DNA of 12,405 nt. It comes from an uncultured Bacilli bacterium. Lineage in GTDB: Bacteria > Bacillota_I > Bacilli_A > RF39 > UBA660. The notes under the pieces are model-generated. The model made no database searches, had not been told where the DNA came from, and saw only the letters and a list, made by a program, of their open reading frames with translations. Positions 1-6,731 of this stretch are shown here, one piece after another (position 1 is the stretch's first letter; the number at the start of each line of letters is the position of its first letter). The position numbers and the translations under genes were made by a program. The stretch spans positions 1 through 12,405 of the forward strand of contig CAKOIJ010000030.1 in NCBI GenBank assembly GCA_934086775.1. Reading direction: 5' to 3'.

Positions 1-93
1 TTTAATACACATGAAAAACTAGAGTTATTAGTTGTTAGTAATAACCCCCCCCCCAAGTACTTTATTTTGTACAAATAAACTGTTGTTTTTCAT
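1..93 (-). CDS. 5' end of an unidentified gene with a G10 tract; frame currently closed, possibly phase-variable
   Basis: The minus strand shows a ribosome binding site (AAAGGTG) six bases before an ATG at 93-91, then MKNNSLFVQNKVLGGG. Codons 14-16 lie in an uninterrupted run of ten G (plus-strand C at 45-54). With ten G the frame reads VITNN and stops at 30-28. With nine or twelve G it reads LLLTTNNSSFSCVL and stays open to the window edge; with eleven it stops at once. No family can be recognised from so few residues, and no signal peptide is visible. The gene follows the tig terminator, so it would be a new transcription unit. It could be a phase-variable gene in the off state, a sequencing error in the homopolymer, or a chance start in a structured non-coding stretch. 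Confidence 0.4.
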
Positions 94-95
94 GT
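9..95. repeat. Inverted repeat pairing the start codon region with downstream sequence, plus inner hairpin
   Basis: An 11-base perfect inverted repeat (9-19 with 85-95, ACATGAAAAAC / GTTTTTCATGT) brackets the poly-C tract. A 7-base hairpin (24-30 with 39-45) sits inside it. On the minus strand the outer repeat would pair the candidate ATG with sequence about 65 bases downstream. No T-run follows on either strand, so it does not look like a terminator. Confidence 0.5.
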
Positions 96-135
96 TTATC
101 ACCTTTGTTATTTATAGCTTCCTACAATAAAATAA

Positions 136-188
136 TACCACAAAAAGTATAGTATTACAAGTATTATTTTCTTGTACTTTTTGTGGTA
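136..188 (-). terminator. Intrinsic terminator of the operon ending in tig
   Basis: A perfect 14-base inverted repeat (136-149 with 175-188, arms TACCACAAAAAGTA and TACTTTTTGTGGTA) lies 11 bases past the tig stop. On the minus strand it is followed by a T-rich stretch (TTATTTTATTG). The arms contain A and T runs, so the structure could also work in the opposite direction. Confidence 0.8.
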
Positions 189-199
189 CTAATATATAT

Positions 200-1444
200 T
201 TATTTAGTAACTATTTCTAATGCTTTTCTTACTTCTAAGTCATATTTTAAGAAATCTTTACCACCTATTTCTTTTAGTAAATCTTCTTCTGATATTTGAT
301 ATTTAGAAGCCATTTCTTTAGTATAATCATCTAGTTCTTTATCATCTATAGTTATATTTTCTTCTTTAACAACTTCTTCTAGTACTAATCTATATTTTAC
401 TCTTTTTTCTGCTTCAGGTTTAAAGTTCTCTTTAAATGTATTTAAGTCTACATTAAGCATCTTCATATAAGTATCAATATTCATACCTTGCATTTTTAAT
501 CTGTTATCAAAGTCATTTACCATTCTATCTATTTCTTCTTCTATCATTGCACTAGGTACTTCTACTTTAGCATTTTCACTTACTTTAGATAAACATTCTT
601 CAAAGTATTTATCTTCTATATCAGCAAGTTTATGTCCCTTAATATGTGCTTCTATTTCTGCTTTTAAAGTTTCTAAAGAATTAACTCCATCCATATTTAA
701 ATCTTTAAAGAAGTCTTCATTATATTCCGGAAGTATTTTCTCTTTAATACTATTAACTTTTACTTTAAAAGTAACTTTTTGTCCTTTTAATTCTTCACTA
801 TGATAGTTTTCTGGAAATGTTAAATCTATATCTTTTTCTTCATTAACTCCCATTCCTACTATCGCTTCTTCAAAACCAGGTATAAATGAATGACTACCAA
901 TAGTTAAGTCATAGTTTTCACCTTTACCACCATCAAAAGCTTTACCATCTTTAAAACCTTCAAAATTTATATTAGCAATATTTCCTTCTTCAACTTTACC
1001 AGTTTTTTCTTTTAATTCAGCATATGTTTCTCTTAAATGTTCTAATTCATGATTTACTTCATCTTCAGTTACAACAGCTTCTTCTTTTTTAATTTTTAAA
1101 TCTTTATATTTACCAAGTTTTACTTCAGGTTTAAATGTAATTGTATATTTTACTTCTAACTTATCACTAGTAACTGATTTTATATCTACACTAGGTCTGC
1201 ATGCTATTTTATTTACTATATCTTTATTTTCTTCTATTAGTTTATCATATAAAACTGGGATAGCATGATCTACTGCATCCATGTATAAACTCTCTACACC
1301 AAACTTTTTAACATATACATCATATGGTACTTGCCCTTTTCTAAAACCATCTACTTTTAAGTCATTTTTTTTATGTTCAAAAACATGCTTTAGTAAATCA
1401 TTCCATTCCTTATTTTCCATTGTCATTATAATTTCTTTATTCAT
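200..1444 (-). CDS. tig: Trigger factor, ribosome-associated chaperone
   Basis: This is the chaperone that docks at the ribosome exit tunnel and shields nascent chains; its middle domain is an FKBP-type peptidyl-prolyl isomerase. The ribosome-binding signature GFRKGQVP is at residues 33-40. The FKBP-like domain runs from about 150 to 235 (EEGNIANINFEGFKDG...FIPGFEEAIVGM). The rest, to residue 414, is the helical, charged C-terminal chaperone domain. The signature usually sits near residue 43-45, so the N-terminal domain is about 10 residues short. The start is still well supported: AAGGAG, overlapping the greA stop, lies eight bases upstream, and no earlier start fits the 12-base gap. It is co-transcribed with greA and ends at the hairpin at 136-188. 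Confidence 0.96.
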   Translation of the reverse strand: MNKEIIMTMENKEWNDLLKHVFEHKKNDLKVDGFRKGQVPYDVYVKKFGVESLYMDAVDHAIPVLYDKLIEENKDIVNKIACRPSVDIKSVTSDKLEVKYTITFKPEVKLGKYKDLKIKKEEAVVTEDEVNHELEHLRETYAELKEKTGKVEEGNIANINFEGFKDGKAFDGGKGENYDLTIGSHSFIPGFEEAIVGMGVNEEKDIDLTFPENYHSEELKGQKVTFKVKVNSIKEKILPEYNEDFFKDLNMDGVNSLETLKAEIEAHIKGHKLADIEDKYFEECLSKVSENAKVEVPSAMIEEEIDRMVNDFDNRLKMQGMNIDTYMKMLNVDLNTFKENFKPEAEKRVKYRLVLEEVVKEENITIDDKELDDYTKEMASKYQISEEDLLKEIGGKDFLKYDLEVRKALEIVTK

Positions 1445-1456
1445 AAATATTTCTCC

Positions 1457-1927
1457 TTATTTTACACTCATTATTTTTACTTTATAAACTCCATCTGGAC
1501 TGCTTACTTCCACAGTTTCTCCAACCTTTTTATTAAGTATTGCAGCTGCAATTGGACTTTCGTTAGATATTTTATTATTAAATGGATCCGCTTCTTGACT
1601 ACCTACTATTCTATATTCTTCGCATTCATCATCTCCATCATACTCTAATTCTACTGTCGAACCTATTTGAACAGTATCAGAGTCAGTGCTATCATCTATG
1701 ATAGTTGCATGTTCTAATATATATTCTACTTCTTTAATTCTTGCTTCTAATTTTGCTTGTTCATCACGAGCACTGTCATATTCAGCATTTTCACTCAAAT
1801 CCCCTAGTGCTCTAGCTTCTTTTAAAGCATTTAAAACTTCATTTCTTTTATCTGTTTTTAAATGATTTAACTCTGTTTCAAGTTCTAAATAACCTTCACT
1901 AGTTAAAAAAAATTCTTTTTGTTTCAT
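1457..1927 (-). CDS. greA: Transcription elongation factor GreA
   Basis: GreA enters the RNA polymerase secondary channel and stimulates cleavage of backtracked transcripts. The N-terminal 75 residues form the antiparallel coiled coil. Its acidic tip is in LGDLSENAEYDSARDEQ, with D43 and E46 as the metal-coordinating pair of the family. The C-terminal FKBP-like domain (about 80-156) ends with VGETVEVSSPDGVYKVKI. At 156 residues it has the normal length. AAGGAGG precedes the ATG by 12 bases, a rather long spacing, but in-frame stops (TGA TAA) just upstream exclude an earlier start. It lies 55 bases after the U32 gene, behind its own promoter-like sequence, and 12 bases before tig. Confidence 0.97.
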   Translation of the reverse strand: MKQKEFFLTSEGYLELETELNHLKTDKRNEVLNALKEARALGDLSENAEYDSARDEQAKLEARIKEVEYILEHATIIDDSTDSDTVQIGSTVELEYDGDDECEEYRIVGSQEADPFNNKISNESPIAAAILNKKVGETVEVSSPDGVYKVKIMSVK

Positions 1928-1957
1928 TGTTTATCAATTCCTCCTTAACAGTTTATA

Positions 1958-1986
1958 ATAATACCAAAAAAACATGATTTTGTCAA
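1958..1986 (-). promoter_or_regulatory. Promoter for greA-tig; its -35 box overlaps the preceding stop codon
   Basis: On the minus strand a consensus -35 TTGACA (1986-1981) is followed after exactly 17 bases by TATTAT (1963-1958), one mismatch from the consensus. The -35 box includes the TGA stop of the U32 gene. This would allow greA and tig to be transcribed apart from the rest of the operon. No terminator separates the two blocks. Confidence 0.7.
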
Positions 1987-3146
1987 TCTATAGGAACTCT
2001 TAATATATCATTTACATTTACTTTAAATGGTACTTTGATATATAATTCTTCTTTAGGATGTCTTGCTGTATCAACCATTTCTCCTTCTTCATTTAGCATA
2101 TAATCAAGTGTAAATCTTTGTGGATTAGTATTAGGTCCAAATATCTCTATTTCACTTCCTATTTTGAAATTATTTCTCTGCTCTATTTTAACTAATTCTC
2201 CCACTTCTTTTACTATTCCTAAAAAATCTTGATTAGATACTTCCTCTCTACCTAAATAATACTGTTCATTTACACCTGGTTCTTTATCAAAAAATTGCAC
2301 TTTATTCTCTCTATTAGAAACTCTATTAAGTACTTTTTTATAGTAAGAAAGTTTTTCTTCATTTAAGGTTTTATTCTCTATCATATCTCTTACTTTTTTA
2401 TATGCATCTACTACCGTAGCAATATAATACATACTACGCATTCTTCCTTCTATTTTTAAAGAAGATACTCCTATATTAATTAATTCTTCTAAATTGTCAA
2501 TCATACTTAAATCCTTGCTAGCTATTTGAAAATCTGTATAATCATCCATATTAAAGATAAACCTACATACCTGAGAACATCCTCCTCTATTAGAGTCCCT
2601 CTTTGTTATATAGTTTGAAAGTACACATCTTCCACTATAACTAGTACACATAGCACCATGTATGAATACTTCTAACTCTAGGTTTGTATTATTTTTTATG
2701 TCAATTATATCTTCTTTAGAACATTCTCTTCCAAGAACTACTCTAGAAGCATTTAAACTTTCCCAAAATTTAAATGTATATTTATTAGTACTACTTTCTT
2801 GTGTACTTATATGTATTTCAGGTTTTAATTTAAGTTTATTTATTCTTTTAATAACACTCATATCACTTACAATAAATGCATCTACTCCAAGATTACTTAA
2901 AGTACTTAGATATTCATCTAAACCATTTAAATCATTATTATGAAATAATATATTTACTGTTACATATACTTTTTTATTTAAACTATGGGCAAATGTTACT
3001 GCTTCTTTTATATCATCTATACTAAAATTATTTGCATTTGCTCTTAAACTATAATTATAGCCACCTATATAAACGGCATCTGCTCCATAAATTAAAGCCC
3101 ATTTGAGTCTTTCTAAGTCCCCTGCTGGGCTTAATATTTCAGTCAT
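1983..3146 (-). CDS. trhP2: U32-family protein, YrrO/TrhP2 type (tRNA hydroxylation)
   Basis: Members of family U32 were first called collagenase-like peptidases. The B. subtilis YrrN/YrrO pair and E. coli YegQ are now linked to prephenate-dependent 5-hydroxylation of uridine 34 in tRNA. The family signature is intact at residues 159-177 (EVFIHGAMC...SGRCVLS). Further cysteines follow at 190 and 194 (RGGCSQVC), the kind of cluster expected to bind an iron-sulfur centre. The N-terminus (ILSPAGDLERLKWALIYGADAVYIGG) fits the TIM-barrel start. It overlaps the preceding YrrN-like gene by eight bases (ATGACTGA) and has AGGTGA five bases before its ATG. The role is inferred from family and synteny with B. 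subtilis; udk, which sits between yrrO and greA there, is absent. Confidence 0.88.
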   Translation of the reverse strand: MTEILSPAGDLERLKWALIYGADAVYIGGYNYSLRANANNFSIDDIKEAVTFAHSLNKKVYVTVNILFHNNDLNGLDEYLSTLSNLGVDAFIVSDMSVIKRINKLKLKPEIHISTQESSTNKYTFKFWESLNASRVVLGRECSKEDIIDIKNNTNLELEVFIHGAMCTSYSGRCVLSNYITKRDSNRGGCSQVCRFIFNMDDYTDFQIASKDLSMIDNLEELINIGVSSLKIEGRMRSMYYIATVVDAYKKVRDMIENKTLNEEKLSYYKKVLNRVSNRENKVQFFDKEPGVNEQYYLGREEVSNQDFLGIVKEVGELVKIEQRNNFKIGSEIEIFGPNTNPQRFTLDYMLNEEGEMVDTARHPKEELYIKVPFKVNVNDILRVPID

Positions 3147-3927
3147 TTAAATCACCTACTTTATATGCTATTTTATTTTCTAAAAAGTAATTATCCACTT
3201 CTAATAGTTTATTTAGTTCTTTACTCTTAAAGTTATTTAAGATTATATTAGTTTCTTCTTTATTAATATTACTTAAATTAATTATTTTATTTATACTAGT
3301 AAGATCATCTAAGTATTTATTTGCACTAAAGATTTTAGAGTTAAATATACAAGTACCACATTCTTCTTCTTTTATTAGTAATTTATAATTACTTACTTTT
3401 TCAGATATTTCTTTTTTATTATCTAGTACATTATTTTTATAATCACTAAAAGCACTTATTAAGTGTCTTTTACTATACATTAAATTATTTTTGGATATAA
3501 AGTACATGAATAAGTTACTATATGTATTACTTATTATTTCTTTTATTTCTTCTATAGTTAAATCATTATTTATAAGTACACTTGTAAAACCTAATTCTTT
3601 AAAGTAATTTATACTATCATAGTTATTTATTATATGATTTTGACTTATTACTACTTTTTCCTTAGGAATAAAATAAGTTAAACCTAAGTCTTCAATAAAG
3701 AAATATTTTATATTAATTAATTTATTTAATATACCTCCTATGTTTTCTATATCAGCTTTATGCATAAATTTATTTATAATTACACTTATATTATACTTTT
3801 CTGATAATTTATTTATTTCTTCTACTTTATAGTACACATCAAAACCTATACTATAATCTTCTAGTGGTAATATTAAATTATTTAAAAGAATATCTTTATT
3901 ATTAGGAATTATATAAAAGTTATTCAT
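3139..3927 (-). CDS. trhP1: U32-family companion protein, YrrN/TrhP1-like
   Basis: This is a 262-residue divergent member of the U32 group. It matches the shorter first gene of the tandem pair yrrN-yrrO, whose products are thought to act together in forming 5-hydroxyuridine at the tRNA wobble position. What can be seen is a TIM-barrel-like alternation (for example KVVISQNHIINNYDSINYF and GFTSVLINNDLTIEEIKEII) and a small Cys motif late in the protein (EEECGTCIFNSKIF). It lacks the full U32 signature of its neighbour. AAAGGA precedes the ATG by seven bases. It overlaps the methyltransferase gene upstream and the U32 gene downstream by eight bases each. The assignment rests mostly on position, so the symbol is tentative. 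Confidence 0.7.
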   Translation of the reverse strand: MNNFYIIPNNKDILLNNLILPLEDYSIGFDVYYKVEEINKLSEKYNISVIINKFMHKADIENIGGILNKLINIKYFFIEDLGLTYFIPKEKVVISQNHIINNYDSINYFKELGFTSVLINNDLTIEEIKEIISNTYSNLFMYFISKNNLMYSKRHLISAFSDYKNNVLDNKKEISEKVSNYKLLIKEEECGTCIFNSKIFSANKYLDDLTSINKIINLSNINKEETNIILNNFKSKELNKLLEVDNYFLENKIAYKVGDLND

Positions 3928-4510
3928 TATTAATCCTTTCTAGGAGATATAAACCATCTCCAACATTTATTTTAGTTACTTTAAATTCAGTTTGATTATC
4001 CATATAAGAAATAAAATCCTCTATTTTTCTCACTAAACTTCTTACTCTTCTCTTCTTTATTTCCTTACTTTTACCTACTAAACCATGAAAATCCATATTA
4101 TCTATTAAAATATAGCCATTATTATTTAAGTTATTTTTATAAATATTTAAGAATTCTTTATTTTTGCCTTTAGCTGCATCTATAAATATTAAATCATATT
4201 TACCGTCTATTTTAGTTTCTAATGCATCTCCAAATACTAAAGTTATTTTATCTTTAAAGATACTACTTTCTATATTTTCTTTAGCTATTTTATATCTATC
4301 AGCATCTCTTTCTATAGTTGTAACTCTTACTCCTTTACTACTCATTTTAAGTGCTGAGTAACCTATAGCAGTTCCTATTTCAAGTGCAGTTTCAATGTTC
4401 TCTTCTTCAATAAAATTAAGTAAATATTCTACACCTTCTTTTCTTAAAATAGGAACATTTTCATTAAATGCATATTCTTCTATTTTAGAAAAGAAACTAT
4501 TAGTATTCAT
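3920..4510 (-). CDS. trmR: SAM-dependent O-methyltransferase, YrrM/TrmR type
   Basis: This is a class I methyltransferase of the O-methyltransferase family. The SAM-binding motif I is ALEIGTAIGYSA (about 42-53). The acidic motif II follows at TTIERD (64-69). The metal-binding acidic residues of the family lie at D111 (IFIDAAKG) and D137/N138 (ILIDNMDFHG). At 196 residues it is close to the usual length. In B. subtilis the equivalent gene yrrM (trmR) methylates 5-hydroxyuridine at tRNA position 34 to 5-methoxyuridine. Its place directly before the two U32 genes fits the same pathway: hydroxylation by the U32 pair, then methylation here. It overlaps mltG by 11 bases. AAGGG lies seven bases before the ATG. 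Confidence 0.85.
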   Translation of the reverse strand: MNTNSFFSKIEEYAFNENVPILRKEGVEYLLNFIEEENIETALEIGTAIGYSALKMSSKGVRVTTIERDADRYKIAKENIESSIFKDKITLVFGDALETKIDGKYDLIFIDAAKGKNKEFLNIYKNNLNNNGYILIDNMDFHGLVGKSKEIKKRRVRSLVRKIEDFISYMDNQTEFKVTKINVGDGLYLLERINNE

Positions 4511-5588
4511 ACCATAGCCCTTCTTTCTTTAATTTATTTACTGTATTAATATGTTCATCATTAGTTTTAGAATAATATATTTTATTATTTTTATCACTTA
4601 CAAAGTAATAATAATCACTTTGTGTGTAATTAATAGTATCTTTTATTATATTAACTACTGGATTACATATAGGTCCAACCGGAAGTGAAATACCAGTGCA
4701 ATTTGAACTTGTGTTATATTTATTATCACATTTATTTTTATCACTATAATTTAAATCTCTTTCAGTTAAATCAACTTTTATAGCATAATAAGTCGTTACA
4801 TCACTACCTAAATTCCAACCATTATTAAGTCTATTCATAAATACACCTGCAATTTTACTTGCTTCATTACTTCCACCACTTTCAAGTGTTACTATACTAG
4901 AAAGTGTTAGAATTTCATGTATTGTATATTTACTATTTTCAAGATCACTTTTAATAGTAGAAAATTTCCTATTAGTGTTATTTAAAAACATTTCTATTAT
5001 TTGTTTTGAATTATAAGTTTTAAGAATACTATAAGTATCAGGATATAAATATCCTTCTAGACTATAATATATATCCTTATTTAATATTTCATCAGTTAAA
5101 AACCAGTACTTATCTATTAAACTTTTTAAATAAGTTTTATCTCCTAAAGTATTTAAAAATTCTTCTTCTGTTATATTAGTAGTACTTGTTACTTTCTTAA
5201 TTAAATCTCTTACATTATTACCAGGAAAAAACTCAAGTGTTACTTCATCTAAATTAATGCTTTTATCACTATTTAATATATTTAATATTTTTATACTGCT
5301 CATATCAGTACTTATTTTATACATTCCTACTTTAAAGTTTTGTTTTTTAGTTATTTTAGAGTATGCTTTTAATAAAAAAGCATTTTTTATTATTTTTTCA
5401 CTTTCTAGTCTATCTATTATTTGATATCCAGTATCTCCCGATTTTATTTCAAAATTATAGTATTTTTCTTCTTTAGTTACTGGACTAAATTCTTTTAGAA
5501 TTATACCTAGTACTATTAAAAAAAATACTAATAATAAAGTAATAATAGTAAGCACTAATCTCTTTTTATTTAGTTTCTTATTTTTCAT
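4500..5588 (-). CDS. mltG: Endolytic murein transglycosylase MltG (YceG-like)
   Basis: MltG is a membrane-anchored lytic transglycosylase that cuts nascent glycan strands and ends their elongation. The N-terminus is basic (KNKKLNKKR), followed by one membrane segment (about 10-32) and a LysM-like part (FEIKSGDTGYQIIDRL). The YceG core follows, with LEGYLYPDTY and the active-site motif LSSIVTLESGG...KIAGVFMNRL. The conserved glutamate of that motif is about residue 236 from this start. An in-frame ATG four codons earlier (5600) lacks a ribosome binding site; its own ATGGAG supplies GGAG six bases before the ATG at 5588, so 5588 is preferred. The gene overlaps its upstream neighbour by about 11 bases and the methyltransferase gene by 11. 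Confidence 0.93.
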   Translation of the reverse strand: MKNKKLNKKRLVLTIITLLLVFFLIVLGIILKEFSPVTKEEKYYNFEIKSGDTGYQIIDRLESEKIIKNAFLLKAYSKITKKQNFKVGMYKISTDMSSIKILNILNSDKSINLDEVTLEFFPGNNVRDLIKKVTSTTNITEEEFLNTLGDKTYLKSLIDKYWFLTDEILNKDIYYSLEGYLYPDTYSILKTYNSKQIIEMFLNNTNRKFSTIKSDLENSKYTIHEILTLSSIVTLESGGSNEASKIAGVFMNRLNNGWNLGSDVTTYYAIKVDLTERDLNYSDKNKCDNKYNTSSNCTGISLPVGPICNPVVNIIKDTINYTQSDYYYFVSDKNNKIYYSKTNDEHINTVNKLKKEGLWYEY

Positions 5589-5841
5589 CCTTTTCTCCAT
5601 TTTGTAAACTATTTAATACTTCATTAATTAGTTTATAGTCATTTTCTTCTTTAACTGGAAATAATTTATATTTACCATTTTTTTCTTCATATATACTTAC
5701 ATAACATAAAGTATCTTTATTACTTTTTTCTCCTTTAGTATAAACAACAAAGTTTTTATTATTTACCCCTTCCATAGTAAAAACTACGTTATATTTAACT
5801 AATTTTCCATTCTCTTCAAACTCAATTATATTATTTTCCAT
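5578..5841 (-). CDS. DUF1292 family protein (YrzB-like)
   Basis: This small protein of 87 residues has the pattern of DUF1292: an acidic start (NIIEFEENGKLVKYNVVF), beta strands (NKNFVVYTKGE, DTLCYVSIYEE, GKYKLFPV) and a terminal helix (DYKLINEVLNSL). Its molecular function is unknown. In B. subtilis the family member yrzB sits between yrrK (ruvX) and yrzL in the same conserved cluster, and this placement is the best evidence of identity. It overlaps ruvX by 11 bases. AGGAG precedes its ATG by five bases. Confidence 0.82.
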   Translation of the reverse strand: MENNIIEFEENGKLVKYNVVFTMEGVNNKNFVVYTKGEKSNKDTLCYVSIYEEKNGKYKLFPVKEENDYKLINEVLNSLQNGEKDEK

Positions 5842-6250
5842 TCTTACTCCTATTTAAGTATGTTTCCAGTATTAAACTAGCAGCTAGTTTATCTACCACT
5901 TTTTTTCTATTTTCTCTTCTTGTTCCATTATCAATTAACATATTATTTACTATTACAGAGGTTAATCTCTCATCTTCTAATATTACTTCTTTGTTATACC
6001 TTTCTTCAAGTAATAATTTAAAAGTTAAAGTTTCTTCACTTCTTTTACTAATAGATCCATCTAAGTTAATAGGATTACCTAGTACGATTTTTTCTATATC
6101 ATATTTTTGAAAATAATTATCTAAACTATTAAAAAGTTCATCTAAAATTTCATATTTTATTGTTTCAATGGGACTAGCAATTACTTTACCTTCATCACTT
6201 AAAGCAACACCACACGTTTTAGTTCCATAATCAAGTCCTATTATTCTCAT
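5831..6250 (-). CDS. ruvX: Holliday junction resolvase-like RuvX (YqgF/YrrK)
   Basis: A 139-residue RNase H-fold nuclease of the YqgF family, implicated in Holliday junction resolution and in pre-16S rRNA 5'-end maturation. The first catalytic aspartate is in GLDYGTKTCGVALSDE (D7). The second acidic motif is VILEDERLTS (around 89-98), and the last aspartate is in VDKLAASLILE (D120). The linker motif VLGNPINLDGS is also typical. Length is normal. It overlaps ireB by four bases (ATGA), with GGGAG eight bases before the start. Confidence 0.95.
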   Translation of the reverse strand: MRIIGLDYGTKTCGVALSDEGKVIASPIETIKYEILDELFNSLDNYFQKYDIEKIVLGNPINLDGSISKRSEETLTFKLLLEERYNKEVILEDERLTSVIVNNMLIDNGTRRENRKKVVDKLAASLILETYLNRSKNGK

Positions 6251-6486
6251 TTAGTAAACTCCCTTAACATAAGTTCAGTTAGATCTCTTCTATTAATTTT
6301 AGACATTTTACTTCTTGAATCTTTATAACTTGATATATAACCTATTTCTCCAGTTAGAATGTATTCAGTTATTTGTTTATATGCATTATAACCTCTTTCA
6401 TTCATATCATTTATAACTTCTTTAAGAGTCTCACGGTCACTTTCTAGTTTAATTTTATCAGTATTAATTAAAATAGTTTCTTCCAT
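6247..6486 (-). CDS. ireB: IreB family regulatory phosphoprotein (UPF0297, YrzL)
   Basis: 79 residues, the standard length for UPF0297. Family features are the threonine-containing start (EETILINTDKI), the segment GYNAYKQITEYILTGEIGYISSY and the C-terminal RSKMSKINRRDLTELMLREF. In Enterococcus, IreB is phosphorylated on N-terminal threonines by the PASTA-domain kinase IreK and influences antibiotic tolerance; whether this holds here is inference. It is the first gene of the operon, with AGGTGA six bases before the ATG and a strong promoter upstream. Its TGA stop overlaps the ATG of ruvX. Confidence 0.93.
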   Translation of the reverse strand: MEETILINTDKIKLESDRETLKEVINDMNERGYNAYKQITEYILTGEIGYISSYKDSRSKMSKINRRDLTELMLREFTK

Positions 6487-6505
6487 ACTTCACCTCTCCA
6501 AAGTA

Positions 6506-6534
6506 ATTATACTAAATTATTGAGTTTTTTTCAA
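6506..6534 (-). promoter_or_regulatory. Main promoter of the ireB-tig operon
   Basis: On the minus strand TTGAAA (6534-6529) and a perfect TATAAT (6511-6506) are separated by 17 bases. The -10 box ends 19 bases before the ireB ATG. It points away from the tRNA promoter; the two -35 boxes are only about 10 bases apart. Confidence 0.85.
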
Positions 6535-6543
6535 TATTAGGAC

Positions 6544-6573
6544 TTGAAAACCAATATAAAATTGTGCTATAAT
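6544..6573 (+). promoter_or_regulatory. Promoter of the tRNA-Lys gene
   Basis: On the plus strand TTGAAA (6544-6549) and TATAAT (6568-6573) are 18 bases apart. A TG two bases before the -10 box makes it an extended -10 promoter. The tRNA begins nine bases after the -10 box, giving little or no 5' leader. Confidence 0.85.
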
Positions 6574-6581
6574 TTATTCAT

Positions 6582-6657
6582 GGTTCCTTAGCTCAGTTGG
6601 TAGAGCAACCGACTCTTAATCGGTGGGTCTAGGGTTCGAATCCCTAAGGAACCACCA
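6582..6657 (+). tRNA. tRNA-Lys, anticodon CTT
   Basis: The cloverleaf folds fully. The acceptor stem is GGTTCCT/AGGAACC and the D stem is GCTC/GAGC. The anticodon stem ACCGA/TCGGT has the loop CTCTTAA, which gives anticodon CTT for the lysine codon AAG. The variable loop is GGGTC. The T stem TAGGG/CCCTA encloses TTCGAAT, and CCA is encoded at the 3' end. Its length is 76 bases. It is the only gene on the plus strand here. Confidence 0.98.
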
Positions 6658-6669
6658 AGTATGTATATC

Positions 6670-6697
6670 AAGTCCTTATTTTAAGGGCTTTTTATTT
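6670..6697 (+). terminator. Terminator of the tRNA-Lys gene
   Basis: The arms AAGTCCTT (6670-6677) and AAGGGCTT (6683-6690) form an 8-base stem with one G-T pair and a five-base loop. They are followed by TTTATTT on the plus strand, 12 bases after the tRNA. Confidence 0.8.
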
Positions 6698-6701
6698 AAG
6701 C

Positions 6702-6731
6702 AAAAAATATAACTGTTTAGTTATATTTTTT
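6702..6731 (-). terminator. Terminator of the HD-domain gene
   Basis: A perfect 12-base stem (AAAAAATATAAC / GTTATATTTTTT) with a six-base loop overlaps the stop codon of the HD gene. Its own arm gives the T-run on the minus strand. Its symmetry means it could also stop plus-strand readthrough from the tRNA. Confidence 0.7.

Noticed and set aside
1281..1487. Plus-strand ORF opposite tig
   Set aside because: It lies antisense to the well-supported tig coding sequence, has no ribosome binding site, and reads as hydrophobic low-complexity sequence. The same holds for plus-strand frames at 2662-2943, 4164-4361, 8187-8378, 10229-10462 and 12114-12296.
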